A DNA stretch of 64,000 nucleotides from Lentzea californiensis (GTDB taxonomy: Bacteria; Actinomycetota; Actinomycetes; Mycobacteriales; Pseudonocardiaceae): NCBI RefSeq assembly GCF_024648825.1, contig NZ_JANBBE010000013.1:1-64000 (forward strand), in the 5' to 3' direction. The notes under the pieces were generated by a model. That model had not been told where the DNA came from and did no database searches. It worked only from the letters and a program-made list of their open reading frames with translations. Positions 16,919-25,476 of the stretch are shown one piece after another. Made by a program: the position numbers and the translations under genes. Position 1 is the first letter of the stretch. Each line of letters starts with the position of its first letter.

Positions 16919-16952
16919 TTGCCGCCGCGCGGCTGGCTCTAGACTTCGGCCT
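16919..16952 (+). promoter_or_regulatory. Promoter giving a leaderless MarR mRNA
   Basis: TTGCCG (16919-16924) and TAGACT (16940-16945) fit -35 and -10 boxes. The GTG start lies seven bases after the -10 box and no ribosome site is visible, so transcription probably begins at the start codon. Confidence 0.55.
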
Positions 16953-17423
16953 GTGGTGAAGAGGGACGAGTCCGGGTCTGGCCGCGAGGCGGACCTGCTG
17001 GACGCGGTCGGTCCGGCGTTCGCCCGGTTGCGCAGGCGCACGACGCAGGTGCCGGTGGATCCGCCGGTCGAGCGCAAGGACATGAACCGCAACCTGGTGC
17101 TCAACGTCGTCGACGAGGCGGTGGGCGAGATCAGCGTCGGAGGCGTGGCCGAGGCGCTCGGGATCGACCCGTCGGTGGCCAGCAGGATGGCCGGCGACTG
17201 CATCGCGCACGGCTACCTGTTGCGCGTGCCGTCGCAGGCCGACGGCCGCCGGGCGGTGCTGCAACTCACCGAGGCCGGGATCGCACTGCGCGACCGCTTC
17301 CGGTCACAACAACGCCAAGCCTTCGAATACATCACCCGCGACTGGCCCGACGCCGAACGCCGCGAACTCGCACGCTTGATCATCAAATACGCCGACGCCG
17401 CGGCCGAAGCAACCAGCCATTGA
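16953..17423 (+). CDS. MarR-family transcriptional regulator
   Basis: A 156-residue MarR protein. Two adjacent GTG codons (16953, 16956) are possible starts. The winged helix is ISVGGVAEALGIDPSVASRMAGDCIAHGYLLRVPSQADGRRAVLQLTEAG, including the DGR wing tip typical of MarR. N-terminal and C-terminal helices for dimerisation flank it. It is transcribed away from the amidohydrolase pair, and the nested palindrome between them suggests it controls that operon. The ligand is unknown. Confidence 0.85.
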   Translation: MVKRDESGSGREADLLDAVGPAFARLRRRTTQVPVDPPVERKDMNRNLVLNVVDEAVGEISVGGVAEALGIDPSVASRMAGDCIAHGYLLRVPSQADGRRAVLQLTEAGIALRDRFRSQQRQAFEYITRDWPDAERRELARLIIKYADAAAEATSH

Positions 17424-17466
17424 GTCACCGGCGCCACTTGAAGTGTGCAACTGTCCCGCGGGAGTG

Positions 17467-17517
17467 AGCTGTTGACAACAGCTCGGACGTCACAGTAGTG
17501 GCATTCTCTTAGAGAAT
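17467..17517 (+). promoter_or_regulatory. Promoter with two palindromes before the decayed LuxR gene
   Basis: A 17-bp perfect palindrome at 17467-17483 (AGCTGTTG arms around A) contains the -35-like TTGACA (17472-17477). A second inverted repeat, ATTCTC-TTA-GAGAAT (17503-17517), lies where transcription should start. Both look like operators that have outlived the cluster they served. Confidence 0.6.
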
Positions 17518-17538
17518 TGCGTCCTGGGGGATGGCTCT

Positions 17539-18400
17539 ATGCTGGAAGCGCTTGGGCTGAGCGGGACTTCCGAGCTGGTATATCCAGCCTTGCTGGATTG
17601 TGCGGGCGACGACTGTCATCATCTCGCCGATCATCTCGATCTCACGGAACGCGAAGTCTGCGAGGCGCTGGAAGATCTGACGAAAATGGCGCTGCTGCAG
17701 GCCGGTGACAATTGTCAGCAGCAGCCGCCGCGGCTGGTCGACCCCGAAGTCGGCATGGCGGCACTGGTAGCCCGGCAGTGGGCCGAGGTCGCGCGCCGTC
17801 AGCAGGAAGTCGAAGAGAGCAAACTCGCGCTCACCCGGTTTCTTTCACAACATTCCGAATTCCGTCCCGAATTGGCCGACCCGGCCGTCGAGCACCTGAT
17901 CGGCCTGGCCGCGGTCCGGCAGCGGCTGCGCGAGATGGCGGCGATCTGCGAATGGGAGGCGTGCTCGTTCATACCGGGCGGCGCGGAGAACCAGCCGGCC
18001 GATCCGTTCCTGGACTCCGGCGCCGCCGGCCGGGACGTGCGCCTGCGGACGATCTACCTCGACAGCATCCGCAACCACCCGTCCGCGATCGAGCACGCTC
18101 ATCGGCTGTCCGAACTCGGCAGTGAGGTGCGCACCGCGCCGTCGCCTCCGCTGCGGATGTTCGTCGCCGATCGGCGGATCGCCATGGTCTCGGTCAACGT
18201 CGACGACGAATCGGCGGTCGTCGTCTCGATCGACGGTGTCGCCAGTGCGCTGTACACCCTGTTCGAGCCGGTGTGGCGGACGGGCTGACCGACCAGGGCC
18301 GGGAGGCGCTCAAGCTGCTGGGCAAGGGGCGCACCGACGAGATGATCGCCCGCCGGCTGGGCGTCTCGGTGCGCACGGCCCGCCGCGTCGCGTCCTCGAA
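17539..18400 (+). pseudogene. LuxR-type regulator with TrmB-like N-terminus, frameshifted and 3' truncated
   Basis: The ATG at 17539 has GGGGGA upstream. The open frame runs to TGA at 18286-18288 (249 residues): an N-terminal winged-helix-like part (HHLADHLDLTEREVCEALEDLTKMALLQ), a middle coiled part and a C-terminal strand region (LRMFVADRRIAMVSVN). The expected LuxR HTH follows in another frame: LTDQGREALKLLGKGRTDEM, then IARRLGVSVRTARRVAS, so a frameshift lies near 18285. The homology stops near 18395, where an unrelated gene fragment begins, so the last HTH helix and tail are deleted. Such regulators usually sit at the start of natural-product clusters. Confidence 0.7.
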
Positions 18401-19003
18401 CACGACATCCAGACGGTCGACGACGCCCAGTCGCTGACGCTGTCCCGGCAGCTGGCGCGGAGTTCCCAGCCGCACGTCGACCAGGCTGCCAACGTGCTCG
18501 CACGGGTGTGGCCGGCCGCCGCGCAGGAGTTCCGGACTCTGGTGCAGTCGATCGTGTACGTGGACGGAACGGTGTTCCGCTCGGCGACGGTCGAGCAGAC
18601 GTACGGCGTCATCTACGCCGCGCCACAATCGCTGGGCAGTGTGGCCGCCGCGTTCGAGATGCCGCTGCACGAGACCGGCCATCACGCCCTGTACCTGCGG
18701 AACTCGTTCGGGCCGTTCGTGCTCAACGGTTCGGCGCCGGCCTCGCACCCGCTCCGACCGGACCCGAGGCCGATCTTCGGAGTCCTGCACTCGGCGCACG
18801 TCCTGGCCCGGATGGCCACCGGCCTGCACCGCTGGACGGTGGAAGCCGACGCTCCCGACGAAGCGCACGAGCGAAGGGAGCAGGCGCTGAAGAACTTGTC
18901 GCAAAGCCTGGACGTCCTCGGCCGGGAAGCCGAGTGGACGGATCAGGGCGTCGACTACTTCAACGACCTCCGCGCTTGTGAGGATTCGTTGCGGGCGGCC
19001 TGA
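18392..19003 (+). pseudogene. C-terminal fragment of an HExxH-type peptide hydroxylase-like protein
   Basis: From about 18392 a new frame reads VLEHDIQTVDDAQS and continues for about 200 residues to TGA at 19001-19003. It contains AAFEMPLHETGHHALYLRNSF, an HExxH metal motif, and HPLRPDPRPIFGVLHSAHVLARM, which match the HEXXH-motif/aKG-HExxH peptide beta-hydroxylase family. The N-terminal part and any start are missing because it is fused directly to the truncated LuxR gene. The fragment itself is free of stops, so the deletion may be fairly recent. Confidence 0.65.
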
Positions 19004-19023
19004 CCGGCCCAGAAGGGGAAGCC

Positions 19024-19465
19024 ATGACAGGCCGACCACCATTGCTGGTCGTCGTCGGCAGCGGCCATCGGGTGTACCACGAATATCTGCTGAGCCTGTG
19101 GCCGAACGCGCACGGGTGTGGCTGGCGTGCGATGCCGAGCCGACCTGGGAGAAGCTCTACGTCTCCGGCTGCACTGTGGCGGACACCCGCGATTCGGCGG
19201 CGGTGGCCGAGGCGGCTACGCGCCTCGCCGACAGGGCGGCGGTCGACGGAGTGTCGAGTTTGGACGGTGCCAGGTCCGTGCAGAGCGCGCGCACGCCGCC
19301 GCAGCGCTCGGACTGCCGGCCACCGGCGTGGATTCGGCGTTCGCCGACGAGGAGACGACCGCGTTGGCGACAGCTGCGCAGCGGGCGGTCGGCGTGCGAT
19401 ACGGCATCACCCACACACGAGTACGGCGCACGGCACGCGGACCGAAGGTCGTCAGTGTCCACTGG
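19024..19465 (+). pseudogene. ATP-grasp ligase fragment, frameshifted and internally deleted
   Basis: An ATG with AAGGGGA upstream opens PPLLVVVGSGHRVYHEYLLS. It then shifts frame to VAERARVWLACDAEPTWEKLYVSG and CTVADTRDSAAVAEAATRLA, and shifts again to HAAAALGLPATGVDSAF and AVGVRYGITHTRVRRTARGP. These are the N-terminal, middle and late parts of an ATP-grasp carboxylate-amine ligase of the sort found in peptide natural-product clusters, with the central ATP-binding region deleted. It joins a P450 fragment near 19465. Confidence 0.65.
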
Positions 19466-20116
19466 GGACTCAGCGATCTGGTGGCGGCGAAGGTGGAGGA
19501 GGCCGAGCAACCGGGCGCCGTGCCGGGCGACCACCTGATTGGCCGGGTCATCGCCAAGAACCAGGAGAAGCGCGTCCTCGACCAGGAGGACATCGCCGCG
19601 TTGTGCCTGGTCGCTCCTGACCGCCGGGCACGAGACCACGGCCAACGTGATCTCACTCGGCACCGTGCTGCTGCTCGACAACCCCGAGCAGCTGGCCGCG
19701 ATCCGCGCCGACCCGTCCCGCACCTCTGGCGCGGTGGAGGAGATCCTGCGCCACCCAGCATCACCGACCCGAGTGGGCTGCGGGTGGCGACGGCCGACAT
19801 CGAGGTCGGCGACATGGTCGTCAAGGAGGGCGACGCCGTCGTCGTGTCCACCGCGGCGGCCAACTGGGACGAGAGTGTCTTCGCCCATCCGGAGAAACTC
19901 GACTTCGACCGCGACGCGGGACATCAGCAGCCGGCCTTCGGCCACGGCATCCACCGGTGCATCGCCCAGAACCTGGCCCGTGTAGAACTCGAGATCGTGT
20001 TCAACACCCTGTTCGCCCGAGTTCCCGGCCTCCGGCTCGCCGCCCCCGTCGAGGAACTGTCGTTCAAGGATGGCGCGCTCCTCTACGGCATCCACTCGCT
20101 GCCCGTCACCTGGTGA
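19466..20116 (+). pseudogene. Cytochrome P450 C-terminal fragment, frameshifted
   Basis: The order of P450 motifs is preserved in shifting frames: DHLIGRVIAKNQEKRVLDQED, then TAGHETTANVISLGTV (I-helix oxygen-activation motif) in a second frame, then GLRVATADIEVGDMVVKEGD and the haem loop FGHGIHRCIAQNLAR with the axial Cys, back in the first frame. The N-terminal half (helices A-F) is missing and two frameshifts are present. TGA at 20114-20116 overlaps the GTG of the MFS gene, showing the old operon coupling. Confidence 0.75.
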
Positions 20117-21369
20117 ACGCGACCTCCGAAGAGCCCGCCGTCCGCCTGCTGGCTCCGCTGCGGGAACGACGCTTCGCGCTGTACCTCGTCGGCCAGCTGC
20201 TGTCCCAGATCGGCGACGGCATCTACCTGGTCACACTGCCGTTCGTCATGCTCGACCAGGGCGGCGGTCCGGCGAACCTCGGCGTGGTGCTGGCCTGCTA
20301 CGGAACGGCCAGACTGGCCTTCCTCCCGGTGGGCGGAGCGCTCGCCGACCGCCTGGGAGCCCGGCCGGTGATGCTCGCCGCGGACGCGCTCCGTGGCCTC
20401 GTCGTGCTCGGTTTCGTCGTGCTCACCGCCAACGAACACATCCCGCTCTGGGCCATGATCACGGTTGCGGTTCCGTTCGGCGCCCTCGGCGGGATCTTCA
20501 TGCCGGCCTCGTTCGCCGTGCTACCGCAGATCGTGCGTCCCGAGTCGCTCGCCGCGGGCAACTCCCTGATCCAGATCATGCAGAGCACGTCGAGGATCGC
20601 CGGGCCGGCGCTGGGCGGAATGCTGGTCGCGTCGCTCAGGAGCGGCGTGGGCCTGCTGATCGACGCGATCACGTTCCTGGTGTCCAGCCTGACCCTGATG
20701 GTGATCCGGCCGCCCAAGCCCGCAGCCGGAACAGCCGGCGAGACGGCTGTGCTGGACGCCGGCGACGGCGACCGGCTGCGGACGTGGCGATCGGTGCTGC
20801 GCTATGCCGCCGGCGCGCCCCTGGTGAGGATGACCCTGCTGACCACGCTCGTGTTCAACCTCGCCGCTGTCGGCCTGATCGAGATCGCACTACCGGTCTT
20901 CGCCCAGGACTCGCTGGGCCGGGGAGCCTTCGGGTTCGGGGTCATGATGGCCGGCCTCGGTGCCGGCTCGGTCATGGGAGCACTGCTGGGCCCGGCACTC
21001 CTGCGCCTGCGCCGCCGCGGGCTCGTGGCGCTCTGCCTCGGCATCGCCGAGGGACTCGCACTGGCAGGTGTCCCAGTGGGTTCCTCGCTGGCGGTGGCGA
21101 CCGCGGCGATGTTCACCGCCGCGTCCCTGCAAACCACGGTGAACGTCTTCTACATGACGATGCTCCAGCGGACGGTGCCCGCCCGGGCGCTGGGCAGAGT
21201 CATGAGCCTGCTGGCCACCTGCGCCGGTCTCGCCTACCCGGCCTCCGCGTTGCTCGCGGGGACCGCGCTGGCCAAGGGCGCCCCGGAGGTCGTGATCGTC
21301 GTCGCCGGACTGGGCGTGTCCGCGGCCTTCTCGGTCGGGTTCTTCAGCAGGCCGTACCGCAACCTCTGA
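20113..21369 (+). CDS. MFS transporter (12-TM, enterobactin exporter/macrolide efflux-like)
   Basis: The GTG at 20113 overlaps the P450 relic stop. The 418-residue protein has about 12 hydrophobic segments. Motif A appears as GGALADRLGARPVMLAADALRG after TM2, and IVRPESLAAGNSLIQ lies in the central loop. This layout fits the MFS_3/EntS-like group of exporters. It is the first intact gene after the decayed biosynthetic genes and probably exported their product or protected the host. Confidence 0.85.
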   Translation: MNATSEEPAVRLLAPLRERRFALYLVGQLLSQIGDGIYLVTLPFVMLDQGGGPANLGVVLACYGTARLAFLPVGGALADRLGARPVMLAADALRGLVVLGFVVLTANEHIPLWAMITVAVPFGALGGIFMPASFAVLPQIVRPESLAAGNSLIQIMQSTSRIAGPALGGMLVASLRSGVGLLIDAITFLVSSLTLMVIRPPKPAAGTAGETAVLDAGDGDRLRTWRSVLRYAAGAPLVRMTLLTTLVFNLAAVGLIEIALPVFAQDSLGRGAFGFGVMMAGLGAGSVMGALLGPALLRLRRRGLVALCLGIAEGLALAGVPVGSSLAVATAAMFTAASLQTTVNVFYMTMLQRTVPARALGRVMSLLATCAGLAYPASALLAGTALAKGAPEVVIVVAGLGVSAAFSVGFFSRPYRNL

Positions 21370-21377
21370 GCCTCAGG

Positions 21378-21995
21378 TCACTCAGCGGGCTTCCGGTAGA
21401 TCAGCCGGATGTTCTGCGGACCGGCCGAGGCGCGACGGCGTTCGAAGAGCTCGTCCAGCAGTGCGACGACCGGGCGGCGGCGATGCCGGGTGAACACGGG
21501 CCGCCAGAGGAACAGGACGAGTTCACCGCCTGGTCGAAGTACCCGGTGTGCCTCGCGGATGGCGGCCAGCGGGTCCTGCATCTCCTCGAGGCTGTACCCG
21601 TAGAACAGGGTGTCGGCCTGGTCGTCGGCCAGGGGAAGCTTGCAGCCGTCACCGGCCACGTAGGACATCCGCGCACCGGGCACGCCGTCCAGCCGGTGCC
21701 GCAGAGATCGCATGGCCGACGGTGCCGGGTCGAGGGCGATCAGCGTGTTCTCGCTGCCCAGGTGGGTTTTGAGCGCCGTGGTGTAGAAGCCGCCTCCGCT
21801 GCCGACTTCCAGGCAGACCGTGCCGGGGCGCCGGTCGATCACGCGCAGGTCGTAGCGCGGCAGGTCCCACCCGAGGACCATCCGCAGGACCGGGCTGCTG
21901 ATCAGCCGGTACAGGCGGTCGGGTGTGCGCCAGCCACCCCTGACACCCGGCTGGGCCGGATGTGTCGTGCTGGTCTTGAGATCAAGCTCGGTCAT
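21378..21995 (-). CDS. Class I SAM-dependent methyltransferase
   Basis: The ATG at 21995 with AAGGAA upstream gives 205 residues. Motif I is VCLEVGSGGGFYTTAL, motif II is IALDPAPSAMRSLR, and the UbiE/Methyltransf_11 order continues with GDGCKLPLADDQADTLFYGYSLEEMQDP and HRVLRPGGELVLF. The substrate is unknown. The start overlaps the end of the DHA2 transporter gene by 14 bases, so the two are cotranscribed. Confidence 0.88.
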   Translation of the reverse strand: MTELDLKTSTTHPAQPGVRGGWRTPDRLYRLISSPVLRMVLGWDLPRYDLRVIDRRPGTVCLEVGSGGGFYTTALKTHLGSENTLIALDPAPSAMRSLRHRLDGVPGARMSYVAGDGCKLPLADDQADTLFYGYSLEEMQDPLAAIREAHRVLRPGGELVLFLWRPVFTRHRRRPVVALLDELFERRRASAGPQNIRLIYRKPAE

Positions 21996-23493
21996 CGTGG
22001 TGTGATTCCTTCGTCTTGGGCAGGGCACGTGCCGCGGCGATCGTGGCGAGGACGAACAGGACGACACCGACCACCAGCGCGGCTCGCAGGCCGTCCACGA
22101 ACGCGGCACGGGCCAGCTCGAGCAACTGGGAGCCCGCTTCGGCCGGCAGCCCGGCCGCAGCCGCTGTCGCCTCGGTCAGCCCGTCGCGCGCCTGTGCCGC
22201 CACGCCGGGAAGACCGGCCGAGTAGATCAGGGTGGCGATGCTGCCCAGAACCGTGACACCGAGCCCAGCGCCGAGCTCGTAGGCGGTCTCCTCGACAGCG
22301 GCCGCAGCGCCCGCCTGCTCGGCCGGTGCGGCGGCGAGCAACGCGTCGGAGGCGGCGGTGAGCGAGATGGAGACACCGAACCCGGTCGCCGCCAGCACCG
22401 GCCCGAGCAGCCAGAGGTTCTCGGTCACCGTCAGACCCGCGGCGCAGACCGCCAGGGCCACCGCACTGACGGCGAACCCGGCGATCGTCATCCGGCGATT
22501 GCCGAACCGCTGCAACAACGGCCCGGCGACGACGCTGCCGACGACCGCCGAGACCATGACGAACATCAGCCGCAACGCGGCGGGCATGGGTTGCAGCGCG
22601 AGCACGAGCTGCAGGTACTGGGCGAACAACAGGCCCAGGCCGACCAACGAGGTGAGGACCAGCAGGACGCTGGCGACCGCGACGCTGAAGGCGCGGTCGC
22701 GGAACAGCGTCACGTCGAGCAGCGGAACAGACAGCTTTCGTTGCCGCCGCACGAACGCCACGAGCAACAGACACCCGAGCAGCCCGGCAACCGGCCCGAG
22801 CACGAACATCGCCCCGCCGTGCGGAGTCTGCTTGACCGCGAAGGCGACCCCGATGACGCCCAGCCCGGCAAGCACCGCACTGAGTGCGTCCCACGGCCCG
22901 TCCGGCGGGTCCGCGGACTCCGGGATCAGCCAGTAGGTCAACGGAATCGCCACGACCATCACCGGCACGTTGATCAGGAACGCGGCGTGCCAGGAGAACG
23001 TCTCCACCAGGAAGCCACCGAGCAGCGGCCCCAGCACCGCCCCCGAACCGGCCACCCCGCTCCAGATGCCGATGGCGGTCTGACGTTCGGCACGGTCGGG
23101 AAAAGCCTGGCGCAACAACGACAGCGTGGCCGGCATGATCATCGCGCCACCGACGCCGAGCGCGGCCCGCGCGCCGATGAGCACCGCGACGTTGGGAGCC
23201 CACGCGCACGCGAGCGAAGCCAGCCCGAACACCACGTAGCCGAGCACCAGAACCCGGCGCCGCCCGTACCGGTCGCCCAACGTGCCGAAGGCGAGCAGCA
23301 GGGGCGCCGCGACCAGCGAGTAGACCGCGATGATCCACAGCTGGCTGGTGGCGGTGGGCCGCAGGTCCTCCGCCAGCGCGGGCAAGGCCATGTGCAGCAC
23401 CGTGGCGTCCACGGACACCAGCAGCAGACTGGCGCACAAGATCGCCAGCACGAGCCAGCGCCTGTCCGCCAGCACTCTGGGAGGAACGGTCAC
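21982..23493 (-). CDS. DHA2-family MFS drug efflux transporter (14-TM)
   Basis: A 503-residue EmrB/QacA-type protein. TM1 contains LLVSVDATVLHMALPAL (the D-x-T-[VI]-[VL] motif of the 14-TM family), motif A is GTLGDRYGRRRVLVLG, and motif C in TM5 is SGVAGSGAVLGPLLGG. The start is GTG at 23493; the ribosome site is weak (AAGG 12 bases upstream). Such pumps expel cationic or hydrophobic drugs with protons. No dedicated repressor is adjacent; the nearest regulator is the divergent NarL-type gene. Confidence 0.88.
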   Translation of the reverse strand: MTVPPRVLADRRWLVLAILCASLLLVSVDATVLHMALPALAEDLRPTATSQLWIIAVYSLVAAPLLLAFGTLGDRYGRRRVLVLGYVVFGLASLACAWAPNVAVLIGARAALGVGGAMIMPATLSLLRQAFPDRAERQTAIGIWSGVAGSGAVLGPLLGGFLVETFSWHAAFLINVPVMVVAIPLTYWLIPESADPPDGPWDALSAVLAGLGVIGVAFAVKQTPHGGAMFVLGPVAGLLGCLLLVAFVRRQRKLSVPLLDVTLFRDRAFSVAVASVLLVLTSLVGLGLLFAQYLQLVLALQPMPAALRLMFVMVSAVVGSVVAGPLLQRFGNRRMTIAGFAVSAVALAVCAAGLTVTENLWLLGPVLAATGFGVSISLTAASDALLAAAPAEQAGAAAAVEETAYELGAGLGVTVLGSIATLIYSAGLPGVAAQARDGLTEATAAAAGLPAEAGSQLLELARAAFVDGLRAALVVGVVLFVLATIAAARALPKTKESHHDDRA

Positions 23494-23730
23494 AACCAGT
23501 CGGCCTTACGTAGATGGCGATGCACAGGTTCCAGTCTGGCCAATTCCGGTCCGTGACACCTCATCCTCCAGGCGCTCGTGAATCATCCTGTGGTAGCAGA
23601 AGCGCAGGTCCGCTGGCCATGCCCACGTTAGCCGAAAGCCGGCGCCGGAATCGCCGGAGATCCGGTTTCGCGACGTCCGGCACCTCCACGCGACGGTCTC
23701 GTGCCGGCGGCCAACCGGTCTGAGCGCCGT
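23494..23730. other. Gene-free part of the divergent spacer
   Basis: The whole gap between the DHA2 gene and the NarL-type regulator is 327 bases. I see no convincing gene or hairpin in this part; it must hold the promoter of the minus-strand transporter operon. The plus-strand promoter element is annotated separately. Confidence 0.5.
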
Positions 23731-23769
23731 TCTAACGGTCGTCTCAGGTCCGCTCGGTATGAAGTAGGC
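23731..23769 (+). promoter_or_regulatory. Conserved direct-repeat promoter element, copy 1
   Basis: TCTAAC and TCTCAG repeat with an 11-bp period (23731-23736 and 23742-23747). They are followed by CGCTCGGTATGAAGT. The stretch 23733-23769 matches 32 of 37 bases of the element upstream of the MMPL gene (26811-26847). It ends 52 bases before the NarL-type start. An 11-bp tandem repeat is typical of OmpR-family binding sites. Confidence 0.65.
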
Positions 23770-23820
23770 ATCGCCGGACGGCGGCTGGCCCGTCCACGCG
23801 ACCCTGGAAGGCAGCCGTTC

Positions 23821-24486
23821 ATGATCTCTGTGCTCGTGGTGGACGCCCAGCCGCTGCAGCGCTTCGGGTTTCGCATGCTGCTGGAGAGCACCCCCGACAC
23901 CGAGATCGTCGGCGAGGCCGAGAACGGCGCGGAGGCCGTTCGGCGGGCCACCGAGCTGCATCCCGACGTGGTGCTGATGGACATCCGCATGCCGGGCGTC
24001 GACGGGATCGAAGCCACCCGGCGCATCGTCGCCGCCGGTGGGCGTTCGCGAATCCTTGTGCTGACGACGTTCGACGTGGACCGGTACGCGTTCGCCGTGC
24101 TGCGGGCCGGGGCGAGCGGGTTCCTGCTCGAGGACACCCGCCCGGAGGAGCTGCTCGCCGGCATCCGGGCCGTCGCCGCGGGGAACGCGGTGATCGCGCC
24201 GGCGCTGACCCGGCGGCTGCTCGACGCGTTCGCCGACCAGCTCGACGACGACCTCGGCGGGCCCGTGCGGGAGGATCCCCGGCTGGACTCCTTGACCGGC
24301 CGCGAGCGCGAGATCCTCGTCGCCATCGGCCACGGCCTCACCAACGGCGAGATCGCGCAACGGTTCACGCTCTCGGAGTCGACGGTGAAGACCCATGTCG
24401 GGCGGGTCCTCGCCAAGATCGGCGCACGGGACCGGATCCAGGCCGTCATCCTCGCCTACGACATGAGACTCACCCGGCCTGTCTAG
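23821..24486 (+). CDS. Orphan NarL/FixJ-family response regulator
   Basis: 221 residues from the ATG at 23821. The receiver domain has the phosphorylation site VVLMDIRMPGVDG and the switch Thr in ILVLTTF. The usual acidic pair at the start is reduced to one Asp (VVDAQ), so metal binding may be weak. The C-terminal LuxR HTH is LTGREREILVAIGHGLTNGE followed by IAQRFTLSESTVKTHVGRVL. No histidine kinase gene is adjacent. The promoter element it shares with the MMPL and OmpR-type genes suggests it is a downstream member of that regulon. Confidence 0.88.
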   Translation: MISVLVVDAQPLQRFGFRMLLESTPDTEIVGEAENGAEAVRRATELHPDVVLMDIRMPGVDGIEATRRIVAAGGRSRILVLTTFDVDRYAFAVLRAGASGFLLEDTRPEELLAGIRAVAAGNAVIAPALTRRLLDAFADQLDDDLGGPVREDPRLDSLTGREREILVAIGHGLTNGEIAQRFTLSESTVKTHVGRVLAKIGARDRIQAVILAYDMRLTRPV

Positions 24487-24521
24487 CGCTTCACCTCGCG
24501 CGTCCGCCGGAACTCCGAAGA

Positions 24522-25475
24522 TCAGGCGAGCACGACCCGGCCCTCGACGACCTTGACCGGGATCTCGGTCAGCGGTGCGGGTGCCGGCCCTCCGGTCACC
24601 CTTCCGTTCTCGTCGTAGGTGGCGCCGTGGCAAGGACACCGGAACCCAGGGCCGGCGTAGGAGACCGGGCAGCCCTGATGACTGCAGGTGGCGTTGAACG
24701 CCAGGAAGGTGTCCGGCGCCGGGCGCAGGAGATGGGCGGGCGTCCCGTTCGGCATCGTGAAGCTCTTCGACGAGCCGACGGCGACGTCGTCGGCCGCGGC
24801 GATCACCGGGCCGCGGCTCACCGGGTCCGCGGGCGAGCCGGCAGGGCGCCGGGCGAGCGCCAGCGCGCTGCCCGCGGTGACTCCGGCAGCGGTCGCCGCC
24901 CCCGCGATCAGACCGCTCCGCAGCACCGTGCGCCGCTCGACGTCGTCCTGCACCGTCCCGTCTTCCTCCGGCGTGGGGTGCTCCGGCAAGCCGAGCCCGT
25001 GCCGCACCTTCGCGCGCAGCCGGGCACTCAGTGACAACACCCCGGCGTCGCCCGCGATCAGCAACGGGGTCCAGGCGAAGGCGAACACGATGTCAGCCCC
25101 GACGTAGTACGGCCGAGTCGTCCAGCTCACCGTCAGGAAGAAGCTGAGCGAGAGGAGGACACCGCCGAGTGCGGCGAGCCGGGTGAACAGCCCGAGCAGG
25201 GTGGCGAGCCCGGCCGCGATCTCCCCGAAAGCGATCGCCAGCCCGGCGGCGGTCGCGTGGCCGGCGGCCAGCGAGACCAGCGGGCCGATCGGGGAGGTCG
25301 CGGCGGCGCTCACCATCTGCGCGTGGACACCGAGTGGGGAGGTGTCGTCCAAGTAGTGCGTGTCGAGGAGCTTGGAGAGACCGGCGTGGGCGAAGGTGCC
25401 GCCGAGAAAAGCACGCAGCGGCAGCAACACCCAGACCGGCGACCGCCTCGGGGAGTCCCAACGCAACCGTGTCAT
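24522..25475 (-). CDS. DoxX-like membrane protein fused to a Rieske [2Fe-2S] domain
   Basis: 317 residues in two modules. Residues 1-150 are a four-helix DoxX-like membrane domain (LRAFLGGTFAHAGLSKLLD, FGEIAAGLATLLGLFTRLAALGG). A linker then carries a Tat-like ERRTVLRSG plus hydrophobic stretch, as in QcrA Rieske proteins. The C-terminus is a Rieske domain with CSHQGC (from residue 264) and CPCHG (from 280), giving the Cys-His pairs for the cluster, and a YDENGRVTGGPAPAPL end. It should pass electrons on the outer face of the membrane. It starts one base after the stop of the copper monooxygenase-like gene, so the two are cotranscribed. Confidence 0.85.
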   Translation of the reverse strand: MTRLRWDSPRRSPVWVLLPLRAFLGGTFAHAGLSKLLDTHYLDDTSPLGVHAQMVSAAATSPIGPLVSLAAGHATAAGLAIAFGEIAAGLATLLGLFTRLAALGGVLLSLSFFLTVSWTTRPYYVGADIVFAFAWTPLLIAGDAGVLSLSARLRAKVRHGLGLPEHPTPEEDGTVQDDVERRTVLRSGLIAGAATAAGVTAGSALALARRPAGSPADPVSRGPVIAAADDVAVGSSKSFTMPNGTPAHLLRPAPDTFLAFNATCSHQGCPVSYAGPGFRCPCHGATYDENGRVTGGPAPAPLTEIPVKVVEGRVVLA

Positions 25476-25476
25476 G

